NCBI RefSeq assembly: GCF_017916505.1
Contig: NZ_JAFMSZ010000001.1
Coordinates: 682,001 to 746,000 of the forward strand
Length of the DNA: 64,000 bases
Direction of reading: 5' to 3'
Source: Naasia sp. SYSU D00057
GTDB taxonomy: Bacteria; Actinomycetota; Actinomycetes; Actinomycetales; Microbacteriaceae
Of this stretch, positions 1 through 8,559 are shown one piece after another. The notes under the pieces were generated by a model that saw only the letters and a list, made by a program, of their open reading frames with translations, was not told the DNA's origin and did no database searches. Position numbers and translations under genes: made by a program. Position 1 is the stretch's first letter, and each line of letters starts with the position of its first letter.

Positions 1-859
1 TCTCGTCGGCGCTCGGCACGCTGCCGTCCTCGTCGACGAGCGGCGACGGCAGCGGGTTGCCCTGCATGTACGTGTCGTGCCGCTCCTCGAGCGTGCCCAC
101 GAGCCGCGCGAGCTCCTCGCTCGCGGTCACCTGCTCGTCGATCTTCGAGACGAACTCGCGACCCTCCTCCCGGAGGCGGTCGGTCGGGAAGATGAGTCCG
201 GTCGCGGCGCTGACGCTCTCGAGCGCCGTGACGGCGGCGAGCGGGAACTCGGTGTCGGAGAGGTAGTGCGGAACGAGCAGCACGAACCCGGTGACCGACT
301 CCCCCTTGTCGGCGAGCCGGTACTCGACGAGGTGCAGCAGGTTGGCGGGCGCCTGCGTGCGCGGTCGCCAGGCGGACATCGACTCGACGAGGTCCGTCCG
401 GGTGCCGGACACGGTCACCTTGATCGGGCGGGTGTGCGGCACCGGCATCGGGATGGCGTGCACCCACGTGGTGGAGATCACCTGGAACCGCTCCATGAGG
501 CCGAGCAGGGCGTCGGCGAAGCGGTCCCACTGGAAGTCGGGCTCGTAGCCGGTGAGGAGCAGGAACGGGATGCCGAGCTCGTCGTGCGCGAGCGAGAGCA
601 CGAGGCGCGGCGGCGAGTACTCGGTGAGGTGGTCCTCGTCGAACATGATCGTCGGGCGCCGGGCGCGGTAGTCGAGCAGGGCGTCGTTGTCGAACACCGC
701 GATCTCGGTGGTGCGCACCGTCTCGAGCAGGTACCGGTTCAGCTGGGTCACGGCGGAGCCCGCGTCGGCGAAGCCGGTGAGGCCCGCGACGAGTGCGAGA
801 CCCGTGGGCACCTCCTCCGCCGCCGGCGTCAGCTCGAAGAGCTCCTCCGGATTGCGCAT
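1..859 (-). CDS. PAC2 family (proteasome assembly chaperone-like) protein, partial
   Basis: The frame is open from a start at 859 to the left window edge (286 codons, no stop seen), so the C-terminus is missing. The N-terminus reads MRNPEELFELTPAAEE, and a conserved central part contains LLLTGYEPDFQWDRF and STTWVHAIPMPVPHTRPI, typical of the actinobacterial PAC2 family. PAC2 members are ATP-grasp-like or chaperone-like proteins, and their exact role in Actinobacteria is not established. A Met at 868 is also possible, but a TACGAT hexamer at 867-872 lies 7 bases before the Met at 859, which fits a leaderless message starting at 859. It is divergent from pepA, with about 126 bases between starts. 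The family call is firm from the motifs; function is open. Confidence 0.85.
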   Translation of the reverse strand, partial: MRNPEELFELTPAAEEVPTGLALVAGLTGFADAGSAVTQLNRYLLETVRTTEIAVFDNDALLDYRARRPTIMFDEDHLTEYSPPRLVLSLAHDELGIPFLLLTGYEPDFQWDRFADALLGLMERFQVISTTWVHAIPMPVPHTRPIKVTVSGTRTDLVESMSAWRPRTQAPANLLHLVEYRLADKGESVTGFVLLVPHYLSDTEFPLAAVTALESVSAATGLIFPTDRLREEGREFVSKIDEQVTASEELARLVGTLEERHDTYMQGNPLPSPLVDEDGSVPSADE

Positions 860-866
860 GACACCC

Positions 867-872
867 ATCGTA
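867..872 (-). promoter_or_regulatory. -10 hexamer, leaderless start of PAC2 gene
   Basis: TACGAT on the minus strand ends 7 bases before the ATG at 859. No Shine-Dalgarno sequence fits in that space. Confidence 0.55.
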
Positions 873-973
873 TTCGCCGCCCCGCCGGGCACCGGGCGGG
901 GCGGGACGCTGACGGCGAACGGAGGCACCCCTGCGCCCGAGCTCCCCGCGAAACCAGGCGGAAGGGGCGTCAT

Positions 974-979
974 TAGGCT
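974..979 (+). promoter_or_regulatory. -10 hexamer, leaderless pepA
   Basis: TAGGCT is followed by six bases and then the ATG at 986, so transcription probably begins at or next to the start codon. Confidence 0.65.
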
Positions 980-985
980 GGGGCA

Positions 986-2494
986 ATGCCTCTTCCCACC
1001 CTCCGCCTGTCCTCCGAGCTGCCCGCCGACATCGAGGCGGACGTCCTCGTCCTCGGCGCCACGAAGAACGGCGACGGCGTGCGGACGCCGGAGCTTCCCG
1101 GTCTCGAGTCCCTCGCCGGCCTCCTCGAGGGCATCGGGGTCACCGGGGCACGCGACCAGGTGGTGCGCATCCCGGGCACCGGGATCGGCGCCACCAGCAT
1201 CGCGATCGTCGGCCTCGGCGGCGAGGCGACGCCGGAGGCCCTCCGCTACGCCGCCGGCGCAGTCACCCGGCAGGTGCGCGGTGTGCGCAGCATCGCCTTC
1301 GCGCTCCCCGTCGAGGACGACGAGGCCGCCCTGGCGGTGCTCGAGGGCGCGGCCATCGGCGCGTACAGCTTCGACGAGTACCGCGTCGACTCCCGCGCGG
1401 GCGCCAAGTCGCCCGCCGCCGAGATCACCGTGCTCGCGCCGAGCACCGACGAGGCGCTCGTCCGACGCGCGGAGATCGCGGCCGAGGCCGTCGCCACGGT
1501 GCGCGACCTCGTCAACATGCCGCCGTCCGACCTCTACCCGGAGACCCTCGCCGAGCGCGCGCAGCAGCTCGCTGAGGGCGTCGGCGTCGAGGTGACCGTC
1601 TGGGACGAGCACGACCTCGAGCGGGACGGATTCGGCGGCATCCTCGGCGTGGGCAAGGGCTCCGTCCGCCCGCCGCGGCTCGTCAAGGTCGTGTGGGCCC
1701 CCGAGGGCGCCGAGGCGCACCTCGCGCTCGTCGGCAAGGGCATCACCTTCGACAGCGGCGGCCTCTCCCTCAAGCCGGCCGCCTCCATGGTCGGCATGAA
1801 GTACGACATGACCGGCGCCGCGACCGTGCTCGCGGTCGCCCTCGCCGCCGCGAAGCTCGCGGCGCCCGTCAAGGTCACCGCCTGGCTCTGCATCGCCGAG
1901 AACATGCCCTCCGGCAGCGCGACGCGCCCCAACGACGTGCTGCGCATCCGGGGCGGCAAGACGGTTGAGGTGCTCAACACCGACGCCGAGGGCCGCCTCG
2001 TGCTCGCCGACGGCCTCGTCGCCGCCGCCGAGGAGCAGCCGGACGCGATCATCGACGTCGCCACCCTGACGGGCGCCGCCACGGTCGCGCTCGGCACCCG
2101 GTACGTCGGCCTGATGGGCGACGACGAGCCCGTCGCCGGCTTCCTCGAGGCGGCGGAGAAGACCGGCGAGCTCGCCTGGCGCATGCCGCTCCCGGGCGAG
2201 CTGCGCGCCGTCCTCAACTCGGACATCGCCGACATCGCGAACGCCAAGCCGGGCAACACCGCGGCCGGAATGCTGCTCGCCGCGACGTTCCTCAAGGACT
2301 TCGTCGGGACGCGCCCCGACGGCACGCCGATCCCGTGGGCGCACCTCGACATCGCCGGCGCCGCGAACAACGGCGGCGGCGGATTCGGCTTCGTCCCGGC
2401 GGGGCCGACCGGGGTCACCGTGCGCGCCCTTATTGCGTTCGCCGAGGGCTTCGCCACCCCCTCCGGAGCCACGGGCGCGACCGGTCAGCCGTAG
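986..2494 (+). CDS. pepA: Leucyl aminopeptidase (M17 cytosolic aminopeptidase)
   Basis: This 502-residue protein has the usual length of M17 leucyl aminopeptidases, two-metal cytosolic enzymes that remove N-terminal residues and help recycle peptides. The metal-binding segment GKGITFDSGGLSLKP lies near residues 250-264, and the family signature NTDAEGRL is at about 331-338. The C-terminal half also carries the ATLTGAATVALG segment. The N-terminal domain (about residues 1-165) is the less conserved M17 N-domain. The start is fixed by the leaderless -10 hexamer just upstream. It precedes lpdA by 65 bases on the same strand. In M. tuberculosis pepB sits at the same place relative to dlaT and glnA1. 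Nothing appears broken. Confidence 0.97.
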   Translation: MPLPTLRLSSELPADIEADVLVLGATKNGDGVRTPELPGLESLAGLLEGIGVTGARDQVVRIPGTGIGATSIAIVGLGGEATPEALRYAAGAVTRQVRGVRSIAFALPVEDDEAALAVLEGAAIGAYSFDEYRVDSRAGAKSPAAEITVLAPSTDEALVRRAEIAAEAVATVRDLVNMPPSDLYPETLAERAQQLAEGVGVEVTVWDEHDLERDGFGGILGVGKGSVRPPRLVKVVWAPEGAEAHLALVGKGITFDSGGLSLKPAASMVGMKYDMTGAATVLAVALAAAKLAAPVKVTAWLCIAENMPSGSATRPNDVLRIRGGKTVEVLNTDAEGRLVLADGLVAAAEEQPDAIIDVATLTGAATVALGTRYVGLMGDDEPVAGFLEAAEKTGELAWRMPLPGELRAVLNSDIADIANAKPGNTAAGMLLAATFLKDFVGTRPDGTPIPWAHLDIAGAANNGGGGFGFVPAGPTGVTVRALIAFAEGFATPSGATGATGQP

Positions 2495-2559
2495 TAGGGT
2501 CGACAGGGCGGTCGGGACACGATTCCGCGCCGCCTCCGCACGACCTCGAGGAGCAACGG

Positions 2560-3933
2560 GTGCCTGAACAGAACTTTGACGTCGTCGTCCTGGGCGGGGG
2601 AAGCGGAGGCTATGCCACCGCCCTGCGCGCGGCCGAGCTCGGCATGTCGGTGGCGATGATCGAGAAGGACAAGGTGGGCGGCACCTGCCTCCACCGCGGC
2701 TGCATCCCGACCAAGGCGCTGCTGCACGCCGCCGAGGTCGCCGACGCCACCAAGGACTCGACGCACTTCGGCATCAAGTCGACCTTCGAGGGCGTCGACA
2801 TCGCCGCGGTCACCTCCTACCGCGAGGGCATCGTCGCCAAGAAGTACAAGGGCCTCCAGTCGCTCGTGAAGGCGCGCGGCGTCACCACGATCGCGGGCGA
2901 GGGCCGCTTCGCGGGCGGCACCAGCGTCACCGTCAACGGCGACACCATCACCGGCAAGCACCTCGTCCTCGCCACCGGCTCCTACTCCCGCTCCCTGCCC
3001 GGCCTCGAGCTGGGCGGCCGCGTCATCACCAGCGAGCAGGCCCTCGCCCTGGACTTCGTGCCGCAGCGCGTCGCCGTGCTCGGCGGCGGCGTCATCGGCG
3101 TCGAGTTCGCGAGCGTCTGGCGCTCCTTCGGCGCCGAGGTCACGATCATCGAGGCCCTCCCCCACCTCGTCCCGAACGAGGAGGAGGTCATCAGCAAGGC
3201 CCTCGAGCGCGCGTTCCGCAAGCGCGGCATCGAGTACAAGCTCGGGGTCCGCTTCTCCGGCGTGAGCCAGAGCGACTCGGGCGTCTCCATCTCCCTCGAG
3301 AGCGGCGAGAGCATCGAGGCGGACATCCTGCTCGTGGCCGTCGGCCGCGGCCCGGCCACGGCGAACCTCGGCTTCGAGGAGGCGGGCCTCAAGATGGACC
3401 GCGGCTTCGTCCTCACCAACGAGCGCCTCGCCACCAACCTGCCGAACGTGTACGCCATCGGCGACATCGTCCCCGGCCTCCAGCTCGCGCACCGCAGCTT
3501 CCAGCACGGCTTCTTCGTCGCCGAGGAGATCGCCGGTCTGAAGCCGGTCGTGATCGAGGACGTCAACATCCCGAAGATCACCTACTCGGAGCCCGAGGTC
3601 GCCTCGATCGGACTCTCCGAGGCCCGCGCCGTCGAGAAGTACGGCAAGGACAAGGTCGCCACCTACGACTACTCGCTCGCCGGCAACGCCCGCAGCGAGA
3701 TCATCGGCACCACCGGCTCCGTCAAGGTGGTCCGCGCGGTCGACGGCCCGATCCTCGGCCTGAGCATGATCGGCTCCCGTGTCGGCGAGCTGATCGGCGA
3801 GGCGCAGCTGGTCGTCAACTGGGAGGCGTACCCCGAGGACCTCGCGCCGCTCCTCCACGGCCACCCCACCCAGTACGAGGCCCTCGGCGAGGCGTTCCTG
3901 GCGCTCGCCGGCAAGCCCCTGCACGCTCTCTGA
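2560..3933 (+). CDS. lpdA: Dihydrolipoamide dehydrogenase (E3)
   Basis: This 457-residue flavoprotein reoxidises dihydrolipoamide on the E2 subunit of 2-oxoacid dehydrogenase complexes, using FAD and NAD+. The FAD motif GGGSGG is at the N-terminus. The redox disulfide is Cys43 and Cys48 within GGTCLHRGCIPTK. The NAD-binding GGGVIGVEFA is mid-protein, a second FAD motif YAIGDI follows, and the catalytic His435-Glu440 pair lies in HPTQYE. The GTG start at 2560 is chosen because GAGGAG sits 6 bases upstream and the protein then begins MPEQNFDVVVLGG; an upstream in-frame extension overlaps pepA and is not conserved. The E2 gene follows 56 bases later, so the pair supplies E3 and E2. Confidence 0.97.
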   Translation: MPEQNFDVVVLGGGSGGYATALRAAELGMSVAMIEKDKVGGTCLHRGCIPTKALLHAAEVADATKDSTHFGIKSTFEGVDIAAVTSYREGIVAKKYKGLQSLVKARGVTTIAGEGRFAGGTSVTVNGDTITGKHLVLATGSYSRSLPGLELGGRVITSEQALALDFVPQRVAVLGGGVIGVEFASVWRSFGAEVTIIEALPHLVPNEEEVISKALERAFRKRGIEYKLGVRFSGVSQSDSGVSISLESGESIEADILLVAVGRGPATANLGFEEAGLKMDRGFVLTNERLATNLPNVYAIGDIVPGLQLAHRSFQHGFFVAEEIAGLKPVVIEDVNIPKITYSEPEVASIGLSEARAVEKYGKDKVATYDYSLAGNARSEIIGTTGSVKVVRAVDGPILGLSMIGSRVGELIGEAQLVVNWEAYPEDLAPLLHGHPTQYEALGEAFLALAGKPLHAL

Positions 3934-3989
3934 GCAGCGCCAGCCCACGAGATTTCTGATCGAACCGCAGTTTTGAAGGAGACAACCGA

Positions 3990-5612
3990 ATGAGCGAGTC
4001 CGTCAACCTCCCCGCACTCGGCGAGAGTGTCACTGAGGGAACGGTGACGCGGTGGCTGAAGAGCGTCGGGGACACCGTCGAGGTGGACGAGCCCCTGCTC
4101 GAGGTCTCCACCGACAAGGTCGACACCGAGATCCCCTCCCCCATCGCGGGTGTGATCGAGGAGATCCTCGTCCAGGAGGACGAGACGGTCGACGTGGGCA
4201 CCGCCCTCGTGCGCATCGGCGACGGCTCGGGCGCCGGCGGCACCCAGGAGGCCGCCCCGCTGCCCGAGCAGGAGGCCAACAACACCGCGCAGGCGACCCA
4301 GTCGGTCGCCGAGGAGCAGGCCGCCCCGCAGCCCGCCCCCACGCAGGAGGCCCCGGCCCCGCAGGCGCAGCCCGCTCCGCAGGCTCAGCCCGCTCCGCAG
4401 GCCCAGCCGGCCCCGCAGGCCCAGCCTGAGCCGGCTCCCGCCCCGGCGGCGCAGGCCCAGCCGGCACCCGCCGAGCAGGCAGCACCCGAGCCCACGGTCG
4501 AGCCGTCGCTCGCCCAGGACGCCGTGCCGTCGCCCGAGGTGGCCCCGGGCCAGGAGCAGCACTCCGACCAGGGCCAGACCCCTCCGGTCCCCGCCCCCGC
4601 GCCCGAGACGGCGCAGCAGTCGGCCCCGGCCCAGCCGGAGCCCGACCACGTCGCGGTCCAGCCCGCCGCCGAGGCGGTCGCGGCCGAGGCCGAGCCGGCC
4701 GAGGGCACCAGCGGCTACATCACGCCCATCGTCCGCAAGCTGGCGAACGAGCGCGGCGTCGACCTCGCCTCGATCGCGGGCACCGGCGTCGGCGGCCGCA
4801 TCCGCAAGGAGGACGTGCTCGCCGCCGCCGAGCGTCCCGCCGCGGCGGCCCAGCCGGCCGCGGCCGCCGCTCAGCCCGCCGAGGTCGAGGTCTCCCCGCT
4901 CCGCGGCACGACGGTCAAGATGTCCCGCCTCCGCAAGGTCGTCGCCGAGCGCGCGGTCGTGTCGATGCAGTCGACCGCCCAGCTCACGACGGTGGTCGAG
5001 GTCGACGTCACCCGCCTCGCGCAGCTGCGCGACAAGGTGAAGGGCAAGTTCCTCGAGAAGACCGGCAACAAGCTGTCCTTCCTGCCGTTCTTCACCCTCG
5101 CCGCGGCCGAGGCGCTCAAGACGTTCCCGATCATCAACGCGGTGGTCGACGGCGACTCGATCGTCTACCCGGACACCGAGAACATCAGCATCGCGGTCGA
5201 CACCGAGCGCGGTCTGCTGACCCCGGTCGTCCGCGACGCGGGCTCGCTCGACGTGGCCGCCCTCGCGGGCCAGATCGCGGACCTCGCCGCCCGCACGCGC
5301 AACAACAAGCTGAAGCCGGACGAGCTGGCGGGCGGGACCTTCACAGTCACGAACACCGGATCGCGCGGCGCGCTGTTCGACACCCCGCTCGTGTTCCTCC
5401 CGCAGGTCGCCATCCTCGGCACCGGCGTGGTCGTGAAGCGTCCGGTCGTGGTGAACGACGGCGTCTCGGAGGGCATCGCGATCCGCTCGATGGTCTACCT
5501 GGCCCTGAGCTACGACCACCGCATCGTGGACGGCGCCGACGCGGCGCGCTTCCTCGTGCAGATCAAGAACCGCCTCGAGGCGGGCGCGTTCGAGGGTCAG
5601 CTCGGCATCTGA
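3990..5612 (+). CDS. sucB: 2-oxoacid dehydrogenase E2, dihydrolipoyl acyltransferase
   Basis: This 540-residue E2 core subunit carries the acyl group on lipoyl-lysine and passes it to CoA. Residues 1-76 form one lipoyl domain with the lipoylated Lys43 in EVSTDKVDTE. Residues about 85-235 are a flexible Ala/Pro/Gln linker with at least four tandem PAPQAQ units. A peripheral E3/E1-binding domain lies near 242-280, and the catalytic domain is about 300-540 with His510 and Asp514 in SYDHRIVDG. Gene naming in Actinobacteria is confused: this E2 type may serve pyruvate dehydrogenase, 2-oxoglutarate dehydrogenase or both. GAAGGAGA precedes the ATG. It follows lpdA and ends at a strong hairpin. The lipoylation genes lipB and lipA, usual neighbours in relatives, are absent here. 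Confidence 0.95.
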   Translation: MSESVNLPALGESVTEGTVTRWLKSVGDTVEVDEPLLEVSTDKVDTEIPSPIAGVIEEILVQEDETVDVGTALVRIGDGSGAGGTQEAAPLPEQEANNTAQATQSVAEEQAAPQPAPTQEAPAPQAQPAPQAQPAPQAQPAPQAQPEPAPAPAAQAQPAPAEQAAPEPTVEPSLAQDAVPSPEVAPGQEQHSDQGQTPPVPAPAPETAQQSAPAQPEPDHVAVQPAAEAVAAEAEPAEGTSGYITPIVRKLANERGVDLASIAGTGVGGRIRKEDVLAAAERPAAAAQPAAAAAQPAEVEVSPLRGTTVKMSRLRKVVAERAVVSMQSTAQLTTVVEVDVTRLAQLRDKVKGKFLEKTGNKLSFLPFFTLAAAEALKTFPIINAVVDGDSIVYPDTENISIAVDTERGLLTPVVRDAGSLDVAALAGQIADLAARTRNNKLKPDELAGGTFTVTNTGSRGALFDTPLVFLPQVAILGTGVVVKRPVVVNDGVSEGIAIRSMVYLALSYDHRIVDGADAARFLVQIKNRLEAGAFEGQLGI

Positions 5613-5629
5613 CCTCCGGGTCCTGAGGA

Positions 5630-6814
5630 TCATGGCGGCTCCGCGGCGAACACGTCGCGGAGCCGCCATTCTTCGTCCACCCGGACGAGCAGCACCCCCG
5701 CACCCCCGACGCTGACGAGCGCTGCGTCGCCGGTCCGCTGCACGAACGGCGGCTCCGCCGATTCCGGAAGCGTCGGCGGCTGCGGGCCGTCCGCGAACCG
5801 GTCGGCCTCAATCAGGGGCGATCCCGGCTGATCGACGGCATCGAGGCAGCCTCGGTCGCTGCCGGCGAGGCAGGCGTCCCGGCCTGCCGCCAAGGCGATC
5901 GCCGCCGCCAGCGGGTCGTCCCCGGCGATCGCCGCGGTGTCGAGCACCACCGTCGTCGGAGTCGGCGACGGCGCCGGCGCCGGCGACGAGGTTGCCACGT
6001 CGGGGGCGTCCTCCGGCACGACGAGGAGCGCGACGACGAGCGCGGCGCCGCAGAGCAGGGCGGGCACCCACACCCGTCGCCGGACCCCGCGGATCGCGGT
6101 GACGAGGGCGCCGGCGCCCGCCCGCATCCGGCCGCCCGCCCCCGCCGGAGGCGGGGGTGGCGCCGCCTCCGGCGGGGAGATGCGGGAGGGCAGGAGCTGC
6201 TCGATGGTCGGCGGTGGCGGGGCGAGATCCACCGGTCTCGGCTCGGCCACCGCGAAGAGCGCCTCCTCCACGCGCCCCCAGTCCACGGGCGCCTGCGGCC
6301 GGGGCATCGCGAGGTCGCCCGGCAGCAGCGCCGAGGCCAGGACCGCGAAGGAGCGCGCATCGGAATCGCCGTTATGCGATGTCAGCTCCTCGCAGCGGCA
6401 GAGGCCGGCGACCACCGGAGTGCCGTCGGCGTCGAAGAGCACGTCGTCCGCTCTGAGCCGTCCGCAGGCGACGCCCGCGCCGTGGAGCGCGGCGAGGGCG
6501 CGGGCGACCGAGACGAGGACGGTCACCGCCTCCCCCGCGCTCAGCTCGCCCCGGCGCTGCAGCAGGTCCGCGAGCGACCCGCCCGGCAGCCAGCGGTAGA
6601 CGAGGCCGAACCGGTCCCCCGGCAGCTCGAAGAGATCGAGCAGCGGCGCGAGGTGGGGAGATGCCGCGGCGTCGCCCGCGATCGCCGCGTCGGCGGGCCC
6701 CTCGGCGACAGTCCTGAGCACGACCGTCGCGTCGCCCGGGCCGCGGCACAGCGAGACCTCGCCGTCCGCTCCCTCCGACAGCAGCCGGATCTGCCGATAC
6801 CCACCCAGTTCCAC
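5630..6814 (-). CDS. Kinase-fold membrane protein, predicted pseudokinase
   Basis: This is a protein of about 394 residues from a GTG at 6814. Residues 1-230 resemble a Ser/Thr kinase: a glycine-loop-like LLSEGADGEVSLCRG, a hinge LVYRWLPGGSLADLL and an alpha-E-like region LVSVARALAALHGAGV. The catalytic HRD loop is replaced by ACGRLRADDVLF, and no DFG is visible (VVAGLC in its place), so catalysis is unlikely. A Pro-rich stretch and one transmembrane segment (VWVPALLCGAALVVALLVV, near residue 260) lead to an extracytoplasmic part of about 120 residues with paired cysteines. The start is uncertain because the frame stays open upstream towards the divergent DUF4191 gene. The slot is where lipB-lipA lie in relatives. 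A sensor or scaffold role is inference. Confidence 0.7.
   Translation of the reverse strand: MELGGYRQIRLLSEGADGEVSLCRGPGDATVVLRTVAEGPADAAIAGDAAASPHLAPLLDLFELPGDRFGLVYRWLPGGSLADLLQRRGELSAGEAVTVLVSVARALAALHGAGVACGRLRADDVLFDADGTPVVAGLCRCEELTSHNGDSDARSFAVLASALLPGDLAMPRPQAPVDWGRVEEALFAVAEPRPVDLAPPPPTIEQLLPSRISPPEAAPPPPPAGAGGRMRAGAGALVTAIRGVRRRVWVPALLCGAALVVALLVVPEDAPDVATSSPAPAPSPTPTTVVLDTAAIAGDDPLAAAIALAAGRDACLAGSDRGCLDAVDQPGSPLIEADRFADGPQPPTLPESAEPPFVQRTGDAALVSVGGAGVLLVRVDEEWRLRDVFAAEPP
5632..5669. terminator. Bidirectional terminator hairpin between sucB and pseudokinase gene
   Basis: Perfect 14-bp arms at 5632-5645 and 5656-5669 enclose a 10-base loop, followed by ATTCTT on the plus strand. 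The hairpin begins within the stop codon of the opposite gene, so it probably serves both convergent transcripts. Confidence 0.75.
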
Positions 6815-6983
6815 ACGGGCACTCTCGCCGCCCGCCGGCAGCCGTTCCGGCCATGGCGCCGGTTCCGGGGAGGGCGCACGACCCGCCCGCCCTGGGGAGG
6901 GCGCGACGTCCCTTCCTCGGAGGACGGTTCGGGTGGGCTGTCCGCCTCCGGAGGACGCGCCGGGCGGTTGCCCGGCCGGGCGG

Positions 6984-6989
6984 TATCCT
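6984..6989 (+). promoter_or_regulatory. -10 hexamer, leaderless DUF4191 gene
   Basis: TATCCT is followed by six bases and the ATG at 6996. Confidence 0.6.
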
Positions 6990-6995
6990 GTTCGC

Positions 6996-7700
6996 ATGGC
7001 CCGAGAGTCCCGCCCCACCGCCAAGGAACCCGGGCGCTTCAAGCAGCTGTGGCAGGTCCTCCAGATGACCCGCCGCCTCGACAAGCGCGCGATCTGGTAC
7101 CTGGCCGCGGCGGTGATCCTGCCGATCGCCCTCGGCATCGTGCTCGGGATCGCCCTCAGCGACGGCAACGGCTTCTCGATCGCCCTCTGGGTGATCTCGG
7201 GCGTCCTGCTCGGTCTCCTGCTGTTCCTCATCGTGCTGGGCCGCCGCGCCGAGCGCGCCGCCTACTCGCAGATCGACGGGCAGCCGGGCGCGGTGGGCGC
7301 CGTGCTCCGCAGCTCCCTGCGGCGCGGCTGGCGCGGCAGCGAGATGCCGGTCGCCGTGAACCCCCGGACCCAGGACGCGGTCTACCGCGCGGTCGGCCGT
7401 CCGGGCGTCGTGCTGATCGCCGAGGGGCCGAAGAGCCGCACCAGCCGCATGCTCGAGGACGAGAAGCGCAAGGTGTCGCGCATCCTCCCGAACGTGCCCG
7501 TCTCGAGCCTCCAGGTGGGTCCGGACGCCGACTCCATCAAGCTGCACGACATCAACCGGCGGCTCGGCAAGTTCAAGAAGTCGCTGAGCAAGGCCGAGGT
7601 CGTCGCGGTCAGCAACAGGCTCACCTCGCTGTCAACGAACAAGCTCCCCATCCCGAAGGGGATCGACCCGCTCAAGGTCCGCCCGCAGAGGATGCGCTGA
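6996..7700 (+). CDS. DUF4191 family membrane protein
   Basis: This 234-residue conserved actinobacterial membrane protein is equivalent in position to M. tuberculosis Rv2219 beside glnA1. A basic N-terminus is followed by two adjacent transmembrane helices near residues 40-60 and 63-83 (WYLAAAVILPIALGIVLGIA, then WVISGVLLGLLLFLIVLG). A basic cytoplasmic domain follows, with AVNPRTQDAVYRAVGRPGVVL and GPKSRTSRMLEDEKRKVSRI. The biochemical function is unknown. The leaderless -10 element fixes the start. A J-domain-like gene begins 4 bases after the stop, so the two are probably co-transcribed. In many relatives lipA lies directly upstream; here the neighbour is the divergent pseudokinase. Confidence 0.9.
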   Translation: MARESRPTAKEPGRFKQLWQVLQMTRRLDKRAIWYLAAAVILPIALGIVLGIALSDGNGFSIALWVISGVLLGLLLFLIVLGRRAERAAYSQIDGQPGAVGAVLRSSLRRGWRGSEMPVAVNPRTQDAVYRAVGRPGVVLIAEGPKSRTSRMLEDEKRKVSRILPNVPVSSLQVGPDADSIKLHDINRRLGKFKKSLSKAEVVAVSNRLTSLSTNKLPIPKGIDPLKVRPQRMR

Positions 7701-7704
7701 CCTC

Positions 7705-8103
7705 ATGTCCCCCGCCGACGCCGCGAAGCTGCTCGGCGTGGATGTCGGTGCCGGCATCCAGGAGATTCAGCACGCCTACGCGCGCCAGGCGAGGCTGAAT
7801 CACCCTGACCTGCTCGTCGACGCCTCCGACGAGGAGCGCCGCTCGGCAGGGCTCCGGTTCGCCGAGCTGCACGACGCGCGGGACGCCCTGCTGGCGCAGA
7901 AGCCGGTGCTGCCGGTGGAGGTCCTCTACGAGGACCGGCCGTCGCGGCGCCCGGCCGGCCCGATGCGTGGCCCGTGGTCGACGGTCCTCGTCTTCCTGGT
8001 GCTCGCGATGGTCGTCGTGTTCGTCGTCACCATGCAGGACGGCTTCCGCATGGACATGGTCGAGAACCTGCGTGGAACGACGATCGAGACCCCCTCGCCC
8101 TGA
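7705..8103 (+). CDS. J-domain-like single-pass membrane protein
   Basis: This 132-residue protein has a short N-terminal DnaJ-like region: DAAKLLGVDVGAGIQEIQ, then YARQARLNHPDLL containing the HPD tripeptide that in true J proteins stimulates DnaK ATPase. A linker rich in Arg and Pro precedes one transmembrane helix near residues 90-112 (WSTVLVFLVLAMVVVFVV) and a short tail. It lacks the Gly/Phe and zinc domains of DnaJ. It lies 4 bases after the DUF4191 gene, so the two are likely one transcript. An HPD motif on a membrane anchor suggests recruitment of Hsp70 to the membrane, but this is inference. The short J region makes domain assignment moderately sure. Confidence 0.75.
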   Translation: MSPADAAKLLGVDVGAGIQEIQHAYARQARLNHPDLLVDASDEERRSAGLRFAELHDARDALLAQKPVLPVEVLYEDRPSRRPAGPMRGPWSTVLVFLVLAMVVVFVVTMQDGFRMDMVENLRGTTIETPSP

Positions 8104-8127
8104 CGCTCTGCGCCCTGACGGTCCGCT

Positions 8128-8535
8128 TCAGCGGACGTTGACGAGGACGGTGCCCGAGAAGACGTCGTGCAGGCCCCGCTGGTCGGCGTCCCAGATCAGC
8201 GCAGGCACGAACAGCGCGAGCAGCCCCGTGCGGAGGATCGGCCGCCACCAGCCGGCCCATGTGTTCTTCAGGGTCACCACGCGCATCCCGAGGATCAGGT
8301 GGCCGAGGCTCCCGCCGAAGGGGATGAGGAAGATCAGCTGCTCGATCACGAAGATCACGAGGCTCGCGAACGAGCTCTCGTAGAAGAACGCCAGGTAGAC
8401 GAGGAAGCAGACGGCGAAGTCGATCGCGATCGCGGCGATCCGGCGCCCCGGCCTGGCCACGGAGCCGACGCCGCTCTGCGGCCGCCCGAGCCGGTCCCCC
8501 GGCCAGCGGTTGGCGGGCGGAGAGGCGTTCGGCAC
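8128..8535 (-). CDS. RDD family membrane protein
   Basis: This 135-residue protein of the RDD family has about three hydrophobic helices: AAIAIDFAVCFLVYLAFFYE, ASLVIFVIEQLIFLIPFGGS and a C-terminal RTGLLALFVPALIWD. The segment GRRIAAIAIDF is the characteristic RDD-type first helix, and the C-terminus reads DADQRGLHDVFSGTVLV, very typical of the family (the loop DxRxxHDxxxGT). A small RDD protein beside glnA1 is also present in M. tuberculosis (Rv2219A). Here it is divergent from glnA, so its start at 8535 is only 25 bases from the GlnR box and could share nitrogen control. Its function is not known. Confidence 0.88.
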   Translation of the reverse strand: MPNASPPANRWPGDRLGRPQSGVGSVARPGRRIAAIAIDFAVCFLVYLAFFYESSFASLVIFVIEQLIFLIPFGGSLGHLILGMRVVTLKNTWAGWWRPILRTGLLALFVPALIWDADQRGLHDVFSGTVLVNVR

Positions 8536-8559
8536 CCCGAAAGCCTAGCCCGGCACCGT

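Noticed and set aside
2485-3948. 487-codon open frame antisense to lpdA
   Set aside because: It lies opposite the third positions of a well-recognised gene, its product is a featureless string of Val, Asp, Glu, Arg and Ala, and there is no conserved motif. The same applies to the long antisense frames at 3669-5669, 8027-9652, 17284-20859 and 59832-62156.
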